A stretch of 41,705 bases of DNA from Treponema sp. (GTDB lineage Bacteria; Spirochaetota; Spirochaetia; Treponematales; Breznakiellaceae), in contig JAISMC010000100.1 in the NCBI GenBank assembly GCA_031276965.1, positions 1-41,705 of the forward strand, in the 5' to 3' direction. Made by a program: the position numbers and the translations under genes. Shown one piece after another: positions 19,114-27,390 of the stretch (position 1 is the stretch's first letter; every line of letters begins with the position of its first letter). Below the pieces are notes generated by a model, which was not told where the DNA came from, searched no databases, and saw only the letters and a program-made list of their open reading frames with translations.

Positions 19114-19144
19114 GCTGTTCGGAAAATTAAAGTCTCCAAACAAC
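19114..19144 (-). repeat. Conserved hairpin element, copy B (after rpmG)
   Basis: Same 12-bp stem and 7-nt loop as copy A (15753-15783). Four nt after the rpmG stop. Compared with A it carries one C-G to U-A double change and three changes to G-U wobbles, all of which keep the pairing in the minus-strand RNA. It may mark a processing point between rpmG and tRNA-Trp. Confidence 0.6.
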
Positions 19145-19148
19145 CCCA

Positions 19149-19322
19149 CTATTTGACCTTGGTTTCCTTATGCAACGTATGTTTCCGGTCAAAGGGACAA
19201 TATTTGTTTAATTCCAGCTTTTCCTGCGTATTCCGCCGGTTCTTTTTGGTGGTATAGTTCTTGCGTTTACATTCGCTGCACTGAAGCGCAATAAGCTCTA
19301 TAGCCGTTTTCTTAGCCGCCAT
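19149..19322 (-). CDS. rpmG: Ribosomal protein bL33
   Basis: 57 aa, too short for most gene finders but clear: [20 protein letters not shown], then [34 protein letters not shown]. Two cysteine pairs (CSEC and a single Cys in KYCPFD, where the usual second CxxC is reduced to C-P-F-D) make the zinc site partly degenerate. A GGGGGAGA site precedes the ATG. Lies between tRNA-Thr and tRNA-Trp. Confidence 0.95.
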   Translation of the reverse strand: MAAKKTAIELIALQCSECKRKNYTTKKNRRNTQEKLELNKYCPFDRKHTLHKETKVK

Positions 19323-19448
19323 TCTCTCCCCCTAAGCTATACACGCCGCTTTACGGCCTAAAGTCCCCATGGTCCGGCTTTCCGCCGGAAAAACTGCCCC
19401 TCAAACGGCAAGCGCCTTACAAAGCCTGTTTCCCCACGGAAAACAGAA

Positions 19449-19521
19449 AGCCCTCAAGCGGAATCGAACCGCTGACCGCATCCTTACCATGGATGTGCTC
19501 TGCCAACTGAGCTACAAGGGC
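19449..19521 (-). tRNA. trnT: tRNA-Thr (GGT anticodon)
   Basis: 73-nt cloverleaf: acceptor GCCCTTG paired with TGAGGGC (two G-U pairs), D arm with AGCTCAGTTGGCAGAGC, anticodon stem CATCC/GGATG with GGT in the loop, and T arm GCGGTTCGATTCCGC. CCA is not encoded. First gene of the beta operon. Confidence 0.94.
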
Positions 19522-19539
19522 ATAATAACACGTCTTTTC

Positions 19540-19568
19540 AAAATAGCAATTTCACCGGAACGTGTCAA
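19540..19568 (-). promoter_or_regulatory. Main promoter of the tRNA-Thr...rpoBC operon
   Basis: Minus-strand TTGACA (19563-19568, full consensus) and TATTTT (19540-19545) with 17-nt spacing. Start expected near 19530-19533, leaving about 10 nt before the mature tRNA-Thr. It is the best sigma-70-type site in the window, as expected for a highly expressed operon. Confidence 0.75.
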
Positions 19569-19655
19569 TAGAGAAGCCCCATAAGTTTGAAGTCCGGGTT
19601 TCGCCGCCTTTTTTTTTCACCCCGTACCTTTTATAATAGAGCAATAGGAGCGTGT

Positions 19656-20360
19656 ATGTCTATTCATATTGCGGCAAAACCCGGCGAAATTGCCGAAGCG
19701 GTTTTACTGCCCGGAGACCCGTTGAGGGCTCAATTTATCGCCGAAAATTTCCTGGAAAAGCCCTTCCGTTATACCGAAGTACGGAACATGCTCGGCTATA
19801 CCGGCGCCTATAAGGGTAAAAAAGTCTCGGTACAGGGTACGGGTATGGGAATTCCTTCCATTTCCATATACGCAAACGAATTATTCAAGGATTACGGGGT
19901 AAAACGGGCCATACGAGTCGGAACTGCCGGTTCCCTCCGGCAGGAAGTGGCGCTTAGGGATCTGGTCCTTGCCATGACGGCCTCCACCGATTCCGGGGCC
20001 AATACCATCCGCTTCCGGGGCAGAAGTTATGCCCCTGCCGCATCCTTCAGCCTGCTGAAGACCGCCTATGACGCCGCCGTTTCCAGGGGCTGGCAGCCCA
20101 AGGTGGGCAATGTGGTCTGTTCCGATATGTTCTACACGGAAGACCCGGAAGAATGGAAACTTTGGGCCAAATTTGGCTGTTTGGCGGTGGAAATGGAGAG
20201 CGCCGAACTCTATACCCTGGCGGCCAAATACGGCAGGGAAGCCCTGTCCATCCTCACCATCTCGGACAGTATGATTACCCATGAAACCACCACCGCGGAG
20301 GAACGGCGGACCGCCTTTACCCGGATGATGGATGTGGCCCTGGAAACGGCAGTGTCCTAA
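19656..20360 (+). CDS. deoD: Purine-nucleoside phosphorylase, DeoD type
   Basis: 234 aa, the normal size of the hexameric PNP that converts purine nucleosides and phosphate to base and ribose-1-phosphate. Landmarks: [28 protein letters not shown] (phosphate site), [26 protein letters not shown] (ribose site), and the catalytic Asp in [12 protein letters not shown]. The start at 19656 has TAGGAG 6 nt upstream; an in-frame ATG 69 nt earlier adds unrelated sequence. A TATAAT at 19632-19637 is a likely -10 with a weak -35 in a T-run. Purine salvage; followed by the thioesterase after 35 nt. Confidence 0.95.
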   Translation: MSIHIAAKPGEIAEAVLLPGDPLRAQFIAENFLEKPFRYTEVRNMLGYTGAYKGKKVSVQGTGMGIPSISIYANELFKDYGVKRAIRVGTAGSLRQEVALRDLVLAMTASTDSGANTIRFRGRSYAPAASFSLLKTAYDAAVSRGWQPKVGNVVCSDMFYTEDPEEWKLWAKFGCLAVEMESAELYTLAAKYGREALSILTISDSMITHETTTAEERRTAFTRMMDVALETAVS

Positions 20361-20395
20361 GCCCCTTTGCCTTCAGGTGAAAAACGGAGAAAAGT

Positions 20396-20803
20396 ATGTT
20401 TACCACCACAGTAACTCCCCGGTTCGGCGATGTTGACGGCCTGGGACATATCAACAATGCGGTGATGTCGGACTGGTTTGAATTGGCCAGAAATCCGGTA
20501 TTTAAGATCTTCGATCCCCTCATGCGTATCGAGCATGAGCACTGGTCCCTCATCATGGCCCATACGGATTATGACTTTGTGGACCAGATCTACTTTCAGC
20601 ATGAGGTGGAGATTAGGACCCATGTGGATCATATAGGAAATAAGTCCTTTTCTGTCTACCATGAGGCCTGGCAGCAGGGCCGGCTCTGCGCCAAGGGGCA
20701 TGCCGTTATGGTTCACTTTGATTTTACGGCGAACCGGAGTACCCCCCTGCCGGAAGATAAGAAAAGGCTGCTGGCGGAACACTTCTTTAAGACGGAAAAA
20801 TAA
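20396..20803 (+). CDS. Acyl-CoA thioesterase-like protein (4HBT hot-dog fold)
   Basis: 135 aa, the length of YbgC/4-hydroxybenzoyl-CoA thioesterase relatives. The catalytic region RFGDVDGLGHINNAVMSDWFELAR (the Asp12/Asp14 area followed by GHxNN) and later VEIRTHVDHIGNKSFSVYHEAWQQGRLCAKGHAVMVHFD fit the hot-dog beta strands. It probably hydrolyses a short or aromatic acyl-CoA; the substrate cannot be read from sequence. Cytoplasmic. Follows deoD in the same direction, but no functional link is evident. Confidence 0.85.
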   Translation: MFTTTVTPRFGDVDGLGHINNAVMSDWFELARNPVFKIFDPLMRIEHEHWSLIMAHTDYDFVDQIYFQHEVEIRTHVDHIGNKSFSVYHEAWQQGRLCAKGHAVMVHFDFTANRSTPLPEDKKRLLAEHFFKTEK

Positions 20804-20856
20804 GACCCCGCAGCCCGGCGGCGGAAATGCCGAAAAGCGCCGGATCCAGCGGAACC

Positions 20857-21408
20857 TTATAAGCCCAGGATCACTCCGGTAAGTCCCGCGGCGGCAATAT
20901 AGACAACCGGATGTTTCTTGAATACATGGATGAGGAAAAAGAGAACCGCAAAAATGGCGCCTTCCCGCCAGCGGAGCAGGCTGTACCAGACCGGCGCTCC
21001 TCCGTTGTAGAGCGAAAGCTTCATTACCCCGAAGCCTGCGGCAGCGACAAGCCCCGCCGCTGCGGGACGGAGGCCGGAAAAGACCGCCGCCGCCAGGAAA
21101 CTTTCCTTAAAGGCCGAAAGGATGCGGGCCACGATGATAATGACAATAATCGAAGGCATTATCAGCCCCAGGGTGGCCGTTACCGAGCCGGGGATGCCCG
21201 CGCACTGGAAGCCCGCATAGGTGGCCATGTTCACGCCGATGGCCCCCGGGGTGGATTCCGCCACCGCCACCATATCGGCAATGGTCTCGTAATCAAGCCA
21301 GTCGTATTTATCCGCCAACTGATAAAGAAAAGGCAGGGTCGCAAGGCCGCCGCCGGCGGAAAAAAGGCCCACCTTAAAAAATTCGGCAAAAAGGAGGAGG
21401 AGCGTCAC
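20857..21408 (-). CDS. ChrA-family transporter, second half
   Basis: 183 aa membrane protein with several hydrophobic helices. FKVGLFSAGGGLATLPFL and ESTPGAIGVNMATYAGF are the repeated chromate-transporter (CHR) domain signatures. Split ChrA proteins act as pairs of short CHR proteins in opposite membrane orientation; this and the next gene (4-bp ATGA overlap) form such a pair. The physiological substrate in anaerobic spirochaetes need not be chromate. Confidence 0.88.
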   Translation of the reverse strand: MTLLLLFAEFFKVGLFSAGGGLATLPFLYQLADKYDWLDYETIADMVAVAESTPGAIGVNMATYAGFQCAGIPGSVTATLGLIMPSIIVIIIVARILSAFKESFLAAAVFSGLRPAAAGLVAAAGFGVMKLSLYNGGAPVWYSLLRWREGAIFAVLFFLIHVFKKHPVVYIAAAGLTGVILGL

Positions 21409-22034
21409 GATCCGGTCCCCCCGCTTCCGTGTTCCCCGGCGGAGCCGGACTTTGAAGCCATGCTCCCGCCGGCGGCCTCCGGGGGCGCCCGTCCCTGCCG
21501 GAGCTTTTTTCCCCCGGCAAAGAAGAAGCCCGCAAGCCCCGCGGCGACAACGATGAACACCGGGGAAGTCTTAAAAAACGCCGAAAGGCCGAAGGCGGCG
21601 ATACTGATAAGAACAGCCTTGACATCCCTGACCGACCCTTTGAAAAGCTTAACCACCGCCTCAAGGATCAAAGCCCCCACGGCTATGCGGATGCCCCCGA
21701 AGGCACGCTGAACCAGGGGCAGCCCGGCGAAGTTGTTGAGAAAGGCTGCGATGAGGATAATAATAATAAGGGAGGGCAGCACAAAACCCAGAGTGGTAAG
21801 GATGCCTCCGGGGATACCCTTCCGCCTGTATCCGATAAAGGTGGAGACATTGACCGCTATCACCCCTGGCGTAACTTGGCCAAGGGCAAAATAGTCCATT
21901 ATCTCCTCCATAGAGGCCCATTTCTTTTTTTTAACCAGTTCCCGCTCTATCACCGGGAGCATGGAATAACCGCCGCCGAAGGTAACGCATCCCATCTTAA
22001 AGAAGGTCCAAATTAGATCCAGGTATGCCTTCAT
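21405..22034 (-). CDS. ChrA-family transporter, first half
   Basis: 209 aa with FKMGCVTFGGGYSMLPVIERELV near the N-terminus and GQVTPGVIAVNVSTFIGYRRKGIPGG, both hallmarks of the CHR domain, plus 5-6 predicted membrane spans. The ~30-residue C-terminal tail is polar, Gly/Ala-rich and probably cytoplasmic. Nine nt downstream of aspS, so likely co-transcribed from the aspS promoter, with the second half overlapping its stop. Confidence 0.88.
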   Translation of the reverse strand: MKAYLDLIWTFFKMGCVTFGGGYSMLPVIERELVKKKKWASMEEIMDYFALGQVTPGVIAVNVSTFIGYRRKGIPGGILTTLGFVLPSLIIIILIAAFLNNFAGLPLVQRAFGGIRIAVGALILEAVVKLFKGSVRDVKAVLISIAAFGLSAFFKTSPVFIVVAAGLAGFFFAGGKKLRQGRAPPEAAGGSMASKSGSAGEHGSGGTGS

Positions 22035-22043
22035 GGCCTGACC

Positions 22044-23888
22044 TTATAAAATATTTGAGGAATCTTCTTTGGGATAGGCCACCGACAGGTGGAGCTCATC
22101 AAGCTGTTTCCGATCCGCCTCCCCGGGGCTGCCGTCCATGGGGCTTACCGCAAAAGAATTCTTCGGGAAGGCGATAACTTCCTTGATAGAACTTTCTCCG
22201 GCCATGAGCATTACCAGCCGGTCCAGCCCCGGAGCAATGCCTCCGTGGGGAGGAGCCCCGTACTTAAATGCCTCGGTGAGAAAACCGAACCTGGCCTCCG
22301 CCTCTTCCGGGTTAAAACCCGCAATTTTAAAAATACGTTTCTGCAGCTCCGGGTCGTGGATACGGATGGATCCCGAGGCAAGTTCATAGCCGTTGAGGAC
22401 CAGATCGTAGAGGTCCCCCTTAACCGATCCCGGATCCTGCTCCAGGACGGCGTGGTACTTTTCCTGGGGATAGGAGAACAGGTGGTGGGCCGCCTCCCAG
22501 CGGCCTTCCTCATCGTTAAATTCAAACAGGGGGAAATCCACTATCCAGACAAATTCAAATTTCCCCGCCCCTTCACAGAGCCCCAGATCCTTTCCCAGCT
22601 TGGACCGTACCGCCCCCAGGGCTGTGTTGGCCGTTTTACGCCGGGAATCCGCCGCCATAAGGATCAGGTCTCCCTGCTTCGCTCCCAGCCCATCGATTAC
22701 GGCGGCGGCGTTTTCGGCAAAAAACTTCGCCGCCCCCCCTTCCAGAACGGGTCCGGTTCCGGCAACTCTCATCCAGGCAAGGCCCTTGGCATGGTAGATC
22801 TTTGCCTGGGCTTCAAGTTCTTCTATCTGCTTTCGGGAATAGGGACCCCCTCCCATGGCTTCCCCCGGAACCACCAGGGCCTTTACTCCGCCCCGGACCG
22901 TCCCGTCCGGTCCGGCGGACAAGGCGTCCTTAAAGGCCTGAAATGAGGAAGCCGCCGCATAGGGGCCGAAATCCTGGAGTTCCAGGCCGAACCGGAGATC
23001 CGGCTTATCCGTACCGTAACGCTCCATGGCCTCCTCATAACTGAGCCGCTTAAAACGGGAGGGCAGATCCACCTGCAGGGTCTTCTTAAACACATGGGCC
23101 ATAAGCCCCTCGGTCATGGTTAAAACGTCGTCCCGGTCCACAAAGGACATCTCAATATCGATCTGGGTAAATTCGGGCTGCCGGTCCCCCCGGGCATCCT
23201 CGTCCCTATAGCACCGGGCAATCTGAAAATACTTATCAAAGCCGGCGACCATAAGGATCTGCTTGTAGAGCTGGGGAGACTGGGGCAGGGCGTAAAATCT
23301 GCCCGGATAAAGCCGGGAAGGAACCAGATAGTCCCGGGCGCCTTCGGGGGTGGACTTGATAAAGGTGGGGGTCTCTATTTCATAAAAACCCTGGCCTATC
23401 ATCCATTCCCGGACCGCAAAGGCTGTGTCGTGCCGCAGTTTGAGCCGCCGCTGCATACCGGCGGAGCGGAGATCCAGATAGCGGTACTTTAGGCGGAGTT
23501 CCTCCTTGGCGCCGGACTCTTCATCAATCTGAAAGGGAAGCGCCCCGGAACGGCTTAATACGGCAATGCGCTCCGCCGCCACTTCGATCTCTCCGGTGGA
23601 CATTTCCGGGTTTACCATGGAGGGGGGGCGGGGACGGACCAGACCCTCCACGGCGATGCAGAATTCATTCCGCAGTTCCGTGACCAGGGCGGCCAATTCG
23701 ACCGGGGCCGGATTTTCGGCGGCGGAGTCCACCACCACCTGGGTAATGCCGTAACGGTCCCGGAGGTTGATAAAGGAAACCCCCCCGTGTTCCCGTTTCC
23801 GGTGGACCCAGCCGTTCAAGATCACCCGCCGGCCCGTATCGGACTTTCTCAGGGCGCCGCAGTCTGTTGTACGCTTCATTTCTTCCAT
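22044..23888 (-). CDS. aspS: Aspartyl-tRNA synthetase
   Basis: 614 aa, bacterial-type class II enzyme. The N-terminal OB fold binds the anticodon (NGWVHRKREHGGVSFINLRDRYGITQVV). Class II motif 2 is FKRLSYEEAMERYG... preceded by the flipping loop and FQIARCYRDEDARGDRQPEFTQID; the GAD insertion spans about 300-430. Motif 3 is PHGGIAPGLDRLVMLM. No Shine-Dalgarno is seen; the promoter's -10 ends 7 nt before the ATG at 23888, implying a leaderless start. An internal ATG (fourth codon) is the alternative. Confidence 0.97.
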   Translation of the reverse strand: MEEMKRTTDCGALRKSDTGRRVILNGWVHRKREHGGVSFINLRDRYGITQVVVDSAAENPAPVELAALVTELRNEFCIAVEGLVRPRPPSMVNPEMSTGEIEVAAERIAVLSRSGALPFQIDEESGAKEELRLKYRYLDLRSAGMQRRLKLRHDTAFAVREWMIGQGFYEIETPTFIKSTPEGARDYLVPSRLYPGRFYALPQSPQLYKQILMVAGFDKYFQIARCYRDEDARGDRQPEFTQIDIEMSFVDRDDVLTMTEGLMAHVFKKTLQVDLPSRFKRLSYEEAMERYGTDKPDLRFGLELQDFGPYAAASSFQAFKDALSAGPDGTVRGGVKALVVPGEAMGGGPYSRKQIEELEAQAKIYHAKGLAWMRVAGTGPVLEGGAAKFFAENAAAVIDGLGAKQGDLILMAADSRRKTANTALGAVRSKLGKDLGLCEGAGKFEFVWIVDFPLFEFNDEEGRWEAAHHLFSYPQEKYHAVLEQDPGSVKGDLYDLVLNGYELASGSIRIHDPELQKRIFKIAGFNPEEAEARFGFLTEAFKYGAPPHGGIAPGLDRLVMLMAGESSIKEVIAFPKNSFAVSPMDGSPGEADRKQLDELHLSVAYPKEDSSNIL

Positions 23889-23895
23889 GAAAGAA

Positions 23896-23924
23896 ACTAT
23901 AATATTCGGAAAAGCTTAAAACAA
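23896..23924 (-). promoter_or_regulatory. aspS promoter
   Basis: Minus-strand TTGTTT (23919-23924), 17-nt spacer, TATAGT (23896-23901). Seven nt then the aspS ATG, so transcription should begin at or one base from the start codon. Confidence 0.65.
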
Positions 23925-23947
23925 GCCTAACGCCGCCGGAACACAGC

Positions 23948-23982
23948 TGTACAGAGCCTTCGAAAAAGGATATAACTATAAC
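23948..23982 (+). promoter_or_regulatory. DEAD-box helicase promoter
   Basis: TGTACA (23948-23953) with TATAAC 17 nt on (23971-23976); a second overlapping TATAAC lies at 23977-23982. Either box leaves at most about 6 nt before the ATG at 23988. The AAAAAGGA at 23963-23970 is too far (17 nt) and lies upstream of the transcript start. Confidence 0.5.
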
Positions 23983-23987
23983 ACAAT

Positions 23988-25697
23988 ATGGAATTTAAAG
24001 CGTTAAATCTTCACCCCGGCCTTCAACGGGGCATTGCGGAAGCAGGTTATGTGGATTGTATGCCCGTACAGGAACAGGTGCTGACCAGCGCCTTTGGAGG
24101 ACAGGACCTCTATGTTCAATCCCAAACCGGAACCGGCAAAACCGCCGCCTTTCTGGTCGTTATCTTTCAGCGCCTCCTCTCGGAACCGGAGTTAAGCGGA
24201 AAGAAGGCGATAATCATGGTGCCCACCAGAGAGCTGGCGGTACAGGTTGAAGAAGAGGCAAAACTCCTGGGAAAGTACCTTCCTTTTAAAGTGGGCAGTT
24301 TTTACGGCGGCGTAGGTTACGCCCTGCAGCAAAAGCTGTTAAAGGAGAACGCCCAGATCATGGTGGGAACCCCCGGCAGGGTCCTGGATCTGAATAAGTC
24401 GGGCAGAATGAACCTGATGGATATCGCCTTTCTGGTACTGGATGAGGCGGACCGGATGTTCGACATGGGCTTCTACCCGGATCTGCGGAAGCTGATCAAG
24501 GTGATTCCCCCGGCGGACCGGCGGCAGACCATGCTCTTCAGCGCAACCCTCAATGCGTGGGTCAAGAATCTGGCCTGGGAGTATACCAAATCCCCGGTGG
24601 AGATAGAGATTGCCCCCGAGACGGTTACGGTAGAAGAGGTGGACCAGCTTCTCTACCATGTACCCAGCAGCGACAAGATGAGGCTCCTCCTGGGAATCAT
24701 AGAGCGGGAACAGCCGGAAAGCGCCATCGTCTTCTGTAATACCAAACGGTATACCGAGATTGTCGCCAAGCGGCTGAAAATCAACGGTATACCCTGCGAA
24801 TTTATCATCGGGGATCTGCCCCAGGTAAAACGGCTCAAGATTATTGATGATGTAAAAGCGGGAAACGTAAAGTTTCTGGTCGCCACCGATGTGGCCGCCC
24901 GGGGCCTCGACATTGAAGGCCTTGCCATGGTGGTAAATTACGACCTCCCGGCGGAGGCGGAAAATTATGTCCACCGCATAGGCCGGACCGCCCGGGCGGG
25001 AAAGACCGGCAAGGCCGTTACCCTGGCCAGCGAGCAGGACGTATACGAACTGCCCGAGATTGAACGGTACATAGGCAAGAAGATCCCTGCGGAAACCGCC
25101 GTAACGGAACTCTACGGGGAGGACAAGAGTGAGGGTATGCGTATCCGAACCGATGTGTACGACGACAGGCCCGGAGGAGACAGGCGGGAATCCCGCCGGG
25201 ATCCCCGCCGCGGCGGCAGAGACCACAGCCGCGGCAGGGAACGGAGCTATAATGACCGGGACCGGCGGACCCCGGTGGAGGAAGCGGGCAGAGACCGGCC
25301 CAAGAGGGACGGCGGCCGGAAAAACTTTGCCCCCGAAGGTAACGGTGAGGACCGGAACCGGAATGAGGGCCGCCGGAAGATTCGGGACAGCGATGCCCAG
25401 CGGGCGGCGGCAAATAAGGATCTGTCCCATCTTTCCTTCGAGGAACGGATGGCCTATTACAAACAGAAGTACGACGCCGGAGCGGAGGCAGGACGCCCCG
25501 CCGGAAGATCCGCAAAACAGGAAGCCGGACGGAACAGGGGACCGCGGCGGCAGAGCCGGAACCGGAACGAAGGCCCCGGCAGGGGACGGCAGGGCCAGGA
25601 AAGGCCCGTTCCCCCACAGGAAAAGGCCGCTCCGCCGCCGCCGGCAAAGCCGGGTCTTATCGGCAGGTTCCTTGGCATTTTCAAAAAAAAGAACTGA
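23988..25697 (+). CDS. DEAD-box ATP-dependent RNA helicase with Arg/Gly-rich tail
   Basis: 569 aa. The helicase core occupies ~1-375 with Q motif (YVDCMPVQEQVL), SQTGTGKT, PTRELAVQ, GTPGR, DEAD (LVLDEADRM), SAT, RGLDI (ATDVAARGLDIEG) and HRIGRTARAG. Residues ~395-555 are low-complexity, rich in Arg, Gly, Asp and Pro (RDPRRGGRDHSRG, RNRGPRR), a nonspecific RNA-binding extension; a Ser/Leu segment (LSHLSFEERMAYYKQKY) sits within it. RhlB/RhlE-like; likely in mRNA turnover or ribosome assembly. Followed by an ABC-F gene after 31 nt. Confidence 0.93.
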   Translation: MEFKALNLHPGLQRGIAEAGYVDCMPVQEQVLTSAFGGQDLYVQSQTGTGKTAAFLVVIFQRLLSEPELSGKKAIIMVPTRELAVQVEEEAKLLGKYLPFKVGSFYGGVGYALQQKLLKENAQIMVGTPGRVLDLNKSGRMNLMDIAFLVLDEADRMFDMGFYPDLRKLIKVIPPADRRQTMLFSATLNAWVKNLAWEYTKSPVEIEIAPETVTVEEVDQLLYHVPSSDKMRLLLGIIEREQPESAIVFCNTKRYTEIVAKRLKINGIPCEFIIGDLPQVKRLKIIDDVKAGNVKFLVATDVAARGLDIEGLAMVVNYDLPAEAENYVHRIGRTARAGKTGKAVTLASEQDVYELPEIERYIGKKIPAETAVTELYGEDKSEGMRIRTDVYDDRPGGDRRESRRDPRRGGRDHSRGRERSYNDRDRRTPVEEAGRDRPKRDGGRKNFAPEGNGEDRNRNEGRRKIRDSDAQRAAANKDLSHLSFEERMAYYKQKYDAGAEAGRPAGRSAKQEAGRNRGPRRQSRNRNEGPGRGRQGQERPVPPQEKAAPPPPAKPGLIGRFLGIFKKKN

Positions 25698-25728
25698 CGC
25701 CGGCCGCAGCGCAGGTATGGAGTAGAAA

Positions 25729-27351
25729 GTGATCACCGTCAACGACGTAAGCCTCACGTATGGAGAGCGTACCCTCTTCAAAGAGGTCAACCTTAAATTT
25801 ACCCCTGGAAACTGTTACGGCATCATAGGCGCCAACGGAGCGGGTAAGTCCACCTTTCTGAAAATCCTTTCCGGGGAAACCGAGTACGACAAGGGAGAGA
25901 TCTCCCTAAGCGCAGGCCAGCGTATCGCCGTATTAAAACAGGATCACTTTGCCTTTGAAAAATATTCCGCCATGGAAACGGTGATCATGGGCTACCCCAA
26001 ACTCTACAGGGTACAAAAGGAACGGGAAACGATCTACGCCAAAGAAGACTTCTCCGAGGCGGACGGCATGCGGGCCAGCGAACTTGAAGCGGAATTTGCC
26101 GACCTGGGGGGCTGGGAGGCGGAGTCCCAGGCGGGGCAGCTCCTCTCCGGCCTGGGCCTGGAAGAGACGGATCAGGGCAGGCTTATGCTGGAACTGGATG
26201 AAACAAAGAAGGTCCGGGTACTTTTGGCCCAGGCCCTCTTCGGCAGTCCCGATATACTGCTTCTGGACGAACCCACCAACGGCCTGGACCTGGAATCCAT
26301 CGCCTGGCTGGAGGACTTCCTCATCGATTTTCCCAATACGGTAATTGTGGTTTCCCACGACCGGCACTTTCTCAACTCGGTCTGTACCCATATCTGCGAT
26401 ATCGACTTTGGCAGAATCACCCTCTATTCGGGGAACTACGATTTCTGGTACCAAATGAGCCAGATGCTTCAGCGCCAGGCCAGGGATCAACAGAAGAAAA
26501 ACGAGGAAAAGGCCAGGGAGCTGAAGGAATTTATTCAGCGCTTTGCCTCCAACGCCGCCAAGAGCAGGCAGGCCACCAGCCGCAAGAAGGTGCTGGAAAA
26601 GCTGAATCTGGAAAACGTGGCGGTTACCGGCAGGAAATTTCCCTACGTGGGTTTTAAGCCCAGCCGGGAGATAGGTAACAATGTGCTTAGAATAGAGAAG
26701 CTTTCCGCTCCGGGAGGACTGAAGGATTTTTCCCTCCTTGTGAACCGGGGGGACAAAATCGCCTTTGTGGGAATCGAACATCAGGCAAAGACCAGCCTCT
26801 TTGATGTCATCGCCGGAACGAAAAAGGCCGGGTCCGGCGATTTCTACTGGGGCCAGACCACCAGCGTTTCATATTTTCCCAAGGAGAACGGCGCTTTTTT
26901 TGATACTGATATTTCCATTACCGGCTGGCTTAGGCAGTATTCGCCGGACGAGGATGAAAGCTATGTGCGGGGTTTTCTGGGACGCCTGCTCTTCTCCGGA
27001 GACGAGGCGCTGAAGCCGGTAAATGTCCTTTCCGGCGGCGAGCGGGTCCGGTGTATGCTGGCCCGGATGATGCTTTCCGGCGCCAATGTGCTTATCCTGG
27101 ACGAGCCCACCAGCCATCTGGAGGTGGAGGCCATCACCGCCCTAAACGACGGCCTTATCGGTTTTTCCGGGGTTATCCTCTTCAATTCCCACGACCATGA
27201 ATTTGTCAATTCCGTGGCAAACCGGATTGTGGAAATTGTACCGGGGGGATTTATCGACAGGATGATGCCCTTCGACGATTATCTAAAGGACGAACCGGTA
27301 AAGGCCCTGCGGGCCGAAGCCTACCATCATGTGGAGCGGCTGCAGCTATAA
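25729..27351 (+). CDS. ABC-F ATPase, YbiT-like, with one degenerate ATP site
   Basis: 540 aa with two ABC domains and no membrane spans; the linker (about 250-300) is charged and has the SNAAKSRQATSRKK segment shared with YbiT. ABC-F proteins act on the ribosome. NBD1 has a perfect Walker A (GANGAGKST, 34-42) and LLLDEPTNGLD, but its signature is LELDETKK (154-161) rather than LSGGQ. NBD2 has an intact LSGGE (434-438) and LILDEPTSHLE, but its Walker A is GIEHQAKTS (348-356), lacking two glycines. The start is GTG at 25729 with GGAG upstream. No antibiotic-resistance role is implied by sequence. Confidence 0.9.
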   Translation: MITVNDVSLTYGERTLFKEVNLKFTPGNCYGIIGANGAGKSTFLKILSGETEYDKGEISLSAGQRIAVLKQDHFAFEKYSAMETVIMGYPKLYRVQKERETIYAKEDFSEADGMRASELEAEFADLGGWEAESQAGQLLSGLGLEETDQGRLMLELDETKKVRVLLAQALFGSPDILLLDEPTNGLDLESIAWLEDFLIDFPNTVIVVSHDRHFLNSVCTHICDIDFGRITLYSGNYDFWYQMSQMLQRQARDQQKKNEEKARELKEFIQRFASNAAKSRQATSRKKVLEKLNLENVAVTGRKFPYVGFKPSREIGNNVLRIEKLSAPGGLKDFSLLVNRGDKIAFVGIEHQAKTSLFDVIAGTKKAGSGDFYWGQTTSVSYFPKENGAFFDTDISITGWLRQYSPDEDESYVRGFLGRLLFSGDEALKPVNVLSGGERVRCMLARMMLSGANVLILDEPTSHLEVEAITALNDGLIGFSGVILFNSHDHEFVNSVANRIVEIVPGGFIDRMMPFDDYLKDEPVKALRAEAYHHVERLQL

Positions 27352-27390
27352 GACCGGCGGACAGCGGCCGGGAATGTACGGCCGCCGGGC

